Source: Gammaproteobacteria bacterium (GTDB lineage: Bacteria; Pseudomonadota; Gammaproteobacteria; Pseudomonadales; Halomonadaceae). Taken from it: a DNA stretch of 11,869 nt. The stretch covers positions 1 to 11,869 of the forward strand of contig JAMCZP010000193.1 of the NCBI GenBank assembly GCA_023485185.1. Direction: 5' to 3'. Both the position numbers and the translations under genes were made by a program. Below, piece after piece: positions 7,203-11,869 of the stretch. Under the pieces are notes generated by a model. That model saw only the letters and a list, made by a program, of their open reading frames with translations. It was not told the origin of the DNA and ran no database searches. How positions within the stretch are numbered: the stretch's first letter is position 1; each line of letters starts with the position of its first letter.

Positions 7203-7310
7203 GCCACCCCCTTCAGGTCGGGTCAAAATGATGAAAAGTGTGCGTAGTGAAGATGAATATGTCACACGTTGTGACCATTAGCGTACCTTGAAGGGCAGAC
7301 GCCACCCCCT
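7203..7310. repeat. Two exact copies of GCCACCCCCT in the serA/xseB spacer
   Basis: The decamer occurs at 7203-7212 and 7301-7310 in the same orientation. One copy lies just upstream of the candidate serA -10 and the other just upstream of the candidate xseB -10. A related GGCACCCCCC occurs at 7372-7381, next to the xseB start. No known binding-site consensus was recognised. Confidence 0.4.
7261..7275. promoter_or_regulatory. Perfect palindrome GTCACA-N3-TGTGAC, candidate operator
   Basis: GTCACA (7261-7266) and TGTGAC (7270-7275) are exact inverse complements separated by three bases, centred in the spacer between divergent serA and xseB. The half-sites have the opposite order to the CRP consensus (TGTGA-N6-TCACA), so it is not a standard CRP site. 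The regulator is unknown. Confidence 0.4.
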
Positions 7311-7320
7311 AGCGTCGGTG

Positions 7321-7326
7321 TATACT
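7321..7326 (+). promoter_or_regulatory. Candidate -10 box for the xseB-ispA-dxs transcript
   Basis: TATACT matches five of six bases of the sigma-70 -10 consensus. It would start transcription about 50 bases before the xseB ATG. The expected -35 position (near 7298-7303) matches poorly. Confidence 0.35.
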
Positions 7327-7382
7327 GTAGGCTTATTTTAAAAATACAGCTTTTGCAAACACAGCTATGCAGGCACCCCCCA

Positions 7383-7673
7383 ATGAGCGAAACGACATCA
7401 CCTCCGCAGGACTTTGCCGCGACGGTTGAGCAACTCGAAACCATCGTTGAACGCCTAGAGTCAGGCGAGCTCTCATTGGAAGATGCGCTGACCGCGTTTG
7501 AACAGGGCGTACGCTTAACCCGCGATGCTCAACAGCGTTTGGACAGCGCCGAGCTTAAAGTACGTGCGCTGAGTGAAGACAGTGATGGCCGTTTGAACGT
7601 GGCGCCGTTTGCTAGCTCCGAAGACCTCAAGGACGATGAAGAAGACGAGACCAAGGAGACGCCCCCATGGTAG
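7383..7673 (+). CDS. xseB: Exodeoxyribonuclease VII small subunit
   Basis: Small subunit of exonuclease VII, which with the large subunit XseA degrades single-stranded DNA to short oligonucleotides during repair. The 96-residue product has the family core [20 protein letters not shown] (11-30), then [15 protein letters not shown] and a second helix to about residue 65, forming the helical pair that clamps XseA. E. coli XseB is 80 residues; the extra length is a strongly acidic tail (about 79-92), plausible for a halophile. The ATG at 7383 is chosen because the core begins soon after it, although an in-frame TTG exists at 7353. The ribosome binding site is weak. Its stop overlaps the ispA start by seven bases (ATGGTAG), the usual xseB-ispA arrangement. 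xseA is not in the window. Confidence 0.95.
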   Translation: MSETTSPPQDFAATVEQLETIVERLESGELSLEDALTAFEQGVRLTRDAQQRLDSAELKVRALSEDSDGRLNVAPFASSEDLKDDEEDETKETPPW

Positions 7674-8560
7674 CCACGCCATCGAGCCCGCTTGTTATGC
7701 TGCGCCAAATCAGCAACGCTCGCGTAGATGCCACGCTGGCAGCACTGTTCGATACTCGACCGGCGGTAGCACCAAGGCTTGAGGCGGCGATGCGCCATGG
7801 CTTGCTGGCCGGAGGAAAACGCTTGCGCCCGCTGCTGGTGTATATGGCTGGGCGCGCATTAGGCGCAGAAGACGATGCGCTAGACGCCCCCGCCGCGGCC
7901 ATTGAGCTAATTCACGCCTACTCGTTGATCCATGATGACTTACCTGCCATGGACGACGACGACCTGCGCCGCGGTCAGCCCACCGTGCATAAAGCCTTTG
8001 ATGAAGCCAGTGCGATTCTTGCGGGCGATGCCCTCCAGGCGTTGGCGTTTGAAGTATTGGCCAGCAGCGCCCATCCTCGCCTCAGCAGTTTGGTTCATAC
8101 CCTGGCCGTGGCCTCGGGTCGCGATGGCATGGTAGCTGGCCAAGCACTGGATTTAGAGGCCGTTGGCGGTCACCCGGATGTCGAGGCGCTGGCCCACATG
8201 CATGCCCATAAAACTGGCGCCCTGATAGTGGCCGCCGTCCGCATGGGTGGCTTAGTGGCGGTGGATGAAGATGACCCACGGTTAAGCGCACTGATTCGCT
8301 ACGCACGCGCCATTGGTCTAGCCTTCCAGATCCATGACGACATTCTGGATGTGACCGGCGACACCGTAACGCTAGGCAAAACCTCCGGTGCCGATGCCGC
8401 TCGCGCCAAACCCACTTATCCCAGCTTGCTAGGATTAGAAGGCGCCCAACGCAAAGCACACAGCCTGATTGACGAGGCCATTGCCGCGCTCGCCCCCTTG
8501 GGTGAGCGTGCTGCACCGCTGGCCGACTTAGCCCACTATATGATCGAGCGCGACCACTAA
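7667..8560 (+). CDS. ispA: (2E,6E)-farnesyl diphosphate synthase
   Basis: Short-chain prenyltransferase that condenses dimethylallyl diphosphate with two isopentenyl diphosphates to give farnesyl diphosphate, the precursor of quinone side chains and undecaprenyl carrier. The 297-residue protein shows GGKRLRP (49-55) for isopentenyl diphosphate binding, the first aspartate-rich motif [14 protein letters not shown] (90-103), and the second motif DDILD (224-228), all intact. The spacing DDxxxxD in the first motif is the type found in bacterial FPP synthases. AAGGAG lies eight bases before the ATG, inside xseB, giving translational coupling. A second in-frame ATG at codon 11 (7697) is possible, but the upstream one has the better ribosome binding site. 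dxs begins two bases after the stop, so both isoprenoid genes are on one message. Confidence 0.95.
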   Translation: MVATPSSPLVMLRQISNARVDATLAALFDTRPAVAPRLEAAMRHGLLAGGKRLRPLLVYMAGRALGAEDDALDAPAAAIELIHAYSLIHDDLPAMDDDDLRRGQPTVHKAFDEASAILAGDALQALAFEVLASSAHPRLSSLVHTLAVASGRDGMVAGQALDLEAVGGHPDVEALAHMHAHKTGALIVAAVRMGGLVAVDEDDPRLSALIRYARAIGLAFQIHDDILDVTGDTVTLGKTSGADAARAKPTYPSLLGLEGAQRKAHSLIDEAIAALAPLGERAAPLADLAHYMIERDH

Positions 8561-8562
8561 AC

Positions 8563-10485
8563 ATGCCCATGAAGCTGTTCGACGAGATTCCCCGCGAGCG
8601 CCCCAACACTCCGCTGCTCGACTCCTTTGACCACCCCGCCGCCTTGCGGGCCATGAATGCCAGCCAACTTGCCCAAGTGGCTGACGAGCTGCGCGCCTAC
8701 CTGCTGTATAGCGTAGGGGTATCAGGCGGCCACTTTGGCGCAGGTCTAGGGGTCGTTGAGTTAAGCGTGGCGCTGCATCATGCCTTTAATACGCCCCATG
8801 ACCGCTTAGTCTGGGATGTTGGCCACCAGGCCTACCCCCACAAAATACTGACGGGCCGCCGCGAAACAATGCTCAGCATTCGCCAGCATAGCGGGCTGGC
8901 TGCTTTTCCACGCCGGGCTGAATCCGAGTACGATACCTTTGGTGTAGGCCATTCCAGCACCTCTATTTCGGCAGCATTGGGCATGGCATTGGCGGCCAAC
9001 GCCCAAGGTGATAAGCGGCGTGTTTGCGCCATTATTGGTGACGGCGCGCTGACCGCAGGCATGGCCTTTGAAGCCCTCGCCCACGCAGGCCACGTAAACG
9101 CCAACCTGTTGGTAATTCTCAACGACAACGAAATGTCGATTTCCGAGAACGTCGGTGGCATGGCGACTTATCTTGCCCGGGTACTGTCTAGCAAGCCTTA
9201 CCTGAAAATACGTGAAGAGAGTAAAAAAGTGCTTTCGCACCTGCCCGGTGCATTAGAACTTGCCCGGCGCACCGAAGAGCATATGAAAGGCATGGTGAGT
9301 CCCGCCACGCTGTTTGAAGAGATGGGCTTTAACTATGTCGGCCCGATTGATGGTCACGATCTTGACGCCCTGACGCATACGCTTGAAAACCTACGCGATC
9401 TTGATGGCCCGCAGTTTCTGCATATAAAAACGGTCAAAGGCAAAGGTTTCTTGCCCGCCGAGGCGGACCAGATTGGCTACCACGCCATTACCAAGCTGGA
9501 AAAACCCAGCGCGATGGCCAACGCCTCGACGGTTCAAAAACCGATTATTAAGAGCGTCGTTAAGAAAAAGTACTGCAATGTATTCGGCGACTGGCTGTGC
9601 GACATGGCATCGGTTGACTCACGCCTGATGGGTATTACTCCCGCCATGCGCGAAGGTTCAGACCTGATTCGCTTCTCAAAACAGTTTCCCGAGCGCTACT
9701 TTGATGTTGCCATTGCCGAACAGCACGCCGTGACACTCGCGGCGGGCATGGCCTGCGAAGGCATGAAGCCGGTGGTCGCGATTTACTCCACCTTTCTGCA
9801 GCGTGGCTACGATCAGCTTATTCACGATGTGGCGGTACAGGACTTGGATGTCACCTTTGCGATCGACCGTGCAGGCTTAGTGGGCGAAGACGGCCCTACT
9901 CACCATGGCAGCATGGATCTCTCCTTTCTGCGCTGCGTGCCAGGGATGGTGATCCTAGCCCCGGCAGATGAAGCAGAGTGTCGTGCCATGCTCAGTGCGG
10001 CTTATCATCACCCAGGCCCGGCTGCGGTGCGTTACCCCCGCGGCACAGGGCCAGGCGTTGAAATACCAACGCACCTTGAGCCAATCACCATTGGCCAAGC
10101 CGAGGTACGCCGCCAAGCAGCCAGCGATGGCGTGCGCATTGCGCTACTCGCTTTTGGCAGTTTAAACAGTGCCGCTGCCGAGGTCGCTGAGCGGCTCAAT
10201 GCTACCCACATCAACATGCGCTCTATTAAGCCATTAGATCGCGAAGCGGTGCTGCATGCCGCAGATGAACACGAACTGTTGGTCACGTTGGAAGAAAACG
10301 TGATTGCCGGTGGCGCGGGGAGTGCGGTGAATGAACTGCTCCACGCCGAAGGTGTTCAGGTGGAAGTATTAAACCTTGGCCTACCGGACGCCTTTGTAGA
10401 ACACGGTACGCCAGCAGAACTGCTCGCTGACTGCCAGTTGGATATAGACGGCATAGAGCGGGCTATTCGTGCCCGACTGCCATAA
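8563..10485 (+). CDS. dxs: 1-deoxy-D-xylulose-5-phosphate synthase
   Basis: Thiamine diphosphate enzyme that joins pyruvate and glyceraldehyde 3-phosphate, the first and flux-controlling step of the MEP isoprenoid pathway. The 640-residue protein has H57 in SGGHFGAG (the E. coli H49 equivalent), the ThDP/magnesium motif from GDGALTAGM (159-167) to NDNEMSIS (187-194), and the catalytic glutamate E386 in IAEQHAV, followed by the pyrimidine-binding and transketolase C-terminal domains (about 330-640). It is about 20 residues longer than the E. coli enzyme. The extra length is eight residues at the N-terminus and eight in the lysine-rich linker around 311-338 before FGDWL. A second ATG lies two codons downstream, so the true start could be codon 3; no clear ribosome binding site separates them and coupling to ispA is likely. 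Confidence 0.97.
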   Translation: MPMKLFDEIPRERPNTPLLDSFDHPAALRAMNASQLAQVADELRAYLLYSVGVSGGHFGAGLGVVELSVALHHAFNTPHDRLVWDVGHQAYPHKILTGRRETMLSIRQHSGLAAFPRRAESEYDTFGVGHSSTSISAALGMALAANAQGDKRRVCAIIGDGALTAGMAFEALAHAGHVNANLLVILNDNEMSISENVGGMATYLARVLSSKPYLKIREESKKVLSHLPGALELARRTEEHMKGMVSPATLFEEMGFNYVGPIDGHDLDALTHTLENLRDLDGPQFLHIKTVKGKGFLPAEADQIGYHAITKLEKPSAMANASTVQKPIIKSVVKKKYCNVFGDWLCDMASVDSRLMGITPAMREGSDLIRFSKQFPERYFDVAIAEQHAVTLAAGMACEGMKPVVAIYSTFLQRGYDQLIHDVAVQDLDVTFAIDRAGLVGEDGPTHHGSMDLSFLRCVPGMVILAPADEAECRAMLSAAYHHPGPAAVRYPRGTGPGVEIPTHLEPITIGQAEVRRQAASDGVRIALLAFGSLNSAAAEVAERLNATHINMRSIKPLDREAVLHAADEHELLVTLEENVIAGGAGSAVNELLHAEGVQVEVLNLGLPDAFVEHGTPAELLADCQLDIDGIERAIRARLP

Positions 10486-10518
10486 GCCGCTAATTCTAAA
10501 ATTACTTATGAGATCAAC

Positions 10519-11280
10519 ATGCTATTTCTAATGATTATCTTTGCCTTGATTGGCCTTGCAACCGGTGGCCCTGTGGGGCTGCTTATTGGTGGCGGTTTGG
10601 GGTGGTGGCTAGGGCGGCGCTTAAGCAGCCGCCTAAACATTGCGCGCATGCGCATTCAAGAAGGCTTTTTAGAGTCTATTTTTTCAGTGATGGGCTGCCT
10701 ATGCCAAGCCGACGGTAAAGTCACCGAAGGCGAGCTGGACGTTGCCGAAAAGCTATTTGACCAGATGCGCTTGCAAGGCGAACAGCGTGCTAAGGCACGT
10801 GCTGCTTTCGAGCGTGGCCGCGCCGCTGACTTCAATTTGGATGCCGAGCTTGCGTCCGTTAATCGCTTGACCCAGCGCCAGCCCGTTTTACGCCAGGTGT
10901 TTATTCAGGTTCAACTGACGGCGATTGCGGCGGACGGCGTACTTCACCCCGCCGAACACGAGATGATTTTGCGCGTCGCCCGTGGTGTGGGCTGCAGCGA
11001 AGCCGAAGTACAGCAGATCGAAGCCATGCTGCATGGCGCATCCGCAAACTCCCAGGGCAGTAGCGAAGAAGCACTCAAAGACGCTTACCGTGTACTGGGC
11101 GTGTCTGATGATGCCAGCGATGCGGAGCTTAAAAAAGCGTACCGCCGCTTAATGAGTCAAAACCATCCGGATAAACTCGCCGGAAAAGGCTTGCCCGAGA
11201 GCATGCGTGATGTTGCCCAGGCACGAACCAGCGAGATCGGCAACGCCTATGAGCGTATCCGTCAGGCGCGTGAAGGGTAA
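10519..11280 (+). CDS. djlA: DnaJ-like co-chaperone DjlA
   Basis: Membrane-anchored J-domain protein that stimulates DnaK. In E. coli DjlA affects envelope stress signalling through Rcs. The 253-residue product has an N-terminal hydrophobic, glycine-rich anchor (1-32; GGPVGLLIGGGLGWWLG) followed by basic residues, a TerB-like helical domain (about 48-172) with two acidic-helix repeats (QADGKVTEGELD near 63-74 and AADGVLHPAEHE near 137-148), a short serine-rich linker, and a C-terminal J domain (about 187-250) with the essential HPD at 216-218. E. coli DjlA has 271 residues. It follows dxs after 33 bases without a visible terminator, so it may be read through from the isoprenoid operon. The ribosome binding site is weak. 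The call is firm. Confidence 0.92.
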   Translation: MLFLMIIFALIGLATGGPVGLLIGGGLGWWLGRRLSSRLNIARMRIQEGFLESIFSVMGCLCQADGKVTEGELDVAEKLFDQMRLQGEQRAKARAAFERGRAADFNLDAELASVNRLTQRQPVLRQVFIQVQLTAIAADGVLHPAEHEMILRVARGVGCSEAEVQQIEAMLHGASANSQGSSEEALKDAYRVLGVSDDASDAELKKAYRRLMSQNHPDKLAGKGLPESMRDVAQARTSEIGNAYERIRQAREG

Positions 11281-11293
11281 ACGATTAGCCAAA

Positions 11294-11322
11294 TCGACAG
11301 CGCCACGCGGGTCCGCTAGATT
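11294..11322 (+). promoter_or_regulatory. Candidate sigma-70 promoter of the GST gene
   Basis: TCGACA (11294-11299, five of six to the -35 consensus) is separated by 17 bases from TAGATT (11317-11322, four of six to the -10 consensus). It lies entirely between djlA and the GST gene and would give a leader of about 27 bases containing the GGAG ribosome binding site. Confidence 0.45.
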
Positions 11323-11355
11323 GAACTGTTTGCTTATTCTCATGGAGTCACTGCG

Positions 11356-11869
11356 ATGATCAAGTTATACAGCTTTCCTCAATCCCGTTCGCTACGCGTG
11401 GCATGGACGCTTGAAGAGCTAGGCCTTGAGTATCAGTGTCAGCATGTGGCATTAGAAAAAGGTGAAGGCCAATCGGCTGAGCACTTGGCGCGTCACCCTG
11501 ATGGTAAGGTGCCGGTTCTTGAGGATGGCGAGCTAACGCTGTTTGAGTCCGCGCCGATCTGCCGCTATTTGGCCGAAAACTATGCCAACGGTACGCTGCT
11601 ACCCACTGATGCTGCCTCCCGCGCCCAGGTTGACCAGTGGCTAAGCTTTATCGTCACTGAACTTGAGCAACCTCTGTGGAATCAGGCAAAGCATAAGTTT
11701 GCTCTACCTCAGGATAAGCGCGTTCCCGCTATTCTTCCGGTCTGCGCCTGGGAGTTTCAGCGAGCATTAAGCGCTTTAGAGCGGCGCTATCACGGTCAGG
11801 AAAATCTAGTCGGTGATTCGTTTACGCTCGCGGATGTGTTTTTAACCCATACGCTCTCTTGGGCGATTA
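11356..11869 (+). CDS. Glutathione S-transferase family protein (partial, C-terminus outside window)
   Basis: Cytosolic GST-like protein, read by hand as 171 codons with no stop before the window ends. The ATG at 11356 has GGAG eight bases upstream. The thioredoxin-fold N-terminal domain (1-78) has YSFPQSRS at 5-12, where serine or the nearby residues would activate glutathione, the cis-proline segment KVPVL (51-55), and ESAPICRYL (64-72), whose E64-S65 pair binds the gamma-glutamyl group. The all-helical C-terminal domain starts near 88, and SFTLAD (155-160) is the family N-capping box in its folding core. About 30-40 residues are probably missing beyond the window. The substrate cannot be told from sequence; roles in detoxification or oxidative stress are family-level expectations. 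It appears to have its own promoter, apart from djlA. Confidence 0.9.
   Translation, partial: MIKLYSFPQSRSLRVAWTLEELGLEYQCQHVALEKGEGQSAEHLARHPDGKVPVLEDGELTLFESAPICRYLAENYANGTLLPTDAASRAQVDQWLSFIVTELEQPLWNQAKHKFALPQDKRVPAILPVCAWEFQRALSALERRYHGQENLVGDSFTLADVFLTHTLSWAI

Noticed and set aside
8082..8654. Open minus-strand frame of 190 codons across the ispA-dxs junction
   Set aside because: It is antisense to two intact, highly conserved genes. Its arginine- and proline-rich composition is typical of a spurious frame.

Overview
The window looks like chromosomal DNA of a gammaproteobacterium, most likely Halomonas or a close relative in the Halomonadaceae. This rests on familiarity with the protein sequences, the order xseB-ispA-dxs, moderate GC content with gammaproteobacterial Shine-Dalgarno sites, and acidic tails such as the end of XseB. 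No 16S gene or other definitive marker is present. No insertion sequence, phage gene, CRISPR array, tRNA or rRNA was seen. The content is housekeeping and stress metabolism, with no obvious foreign island.

Layout. The minus strand from 1 to 4939 carries, read right to left: trhO (tRNA U34 hydroxylase), an ECHDC3-like crotonase, an AllR-like IclR regulator, a YqaA-type membrane protein, and the N-terminal two thirds of a YbiO-type mechanosensitive channel whose pore domain lies beyond base 1. A pirin gene on the plus strand (5124-5813) is divergent from trhO and convergent with serA. A strong symmetrical terminator at 5829-5858 separates pirin from serA. serA (minus, start 7130) is divergent from the plus-strand cluster xseB-ispA-dxs (7383-10485). 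djlA follows dxs after 33 bases. A glutathione S-transferase gene with its own likely promoter runs off the right end.

How genes fit together. XseB is the small subunit of exonuclease VII. IspA and DXS are steps of isoprenoid synthesis, and dxs is the entry step of the MEP pathway that feeds farnesyl diphosphate synthase. The xseB/ispA overlap and the 2-base ispA/dxs gap indicate one transcript. SerA makes serine precursor and keeps the residues for serine feedback inhibition. The iclR and yqaA genes are 12 bases apart and probably cotranscribed. The regulator keeps the four residues that contact glyoxylate in E. coli AllR, so it may sense a small 2-oxo acid.

Nothing here amounts to a clearly new system. 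The items most worth a second look are the crotonase lacking both canonical catalytic glutamates, the glyoxylate-type pocket in the regulator, and three intergenic repeat clusters (2976-3027, 5015-5053, 7203-7310) that could be operators. No gene-free stretch exceeds 300 bases. The longest, 7131-7382, holds the two divergent promoter regions of serA and xseB.
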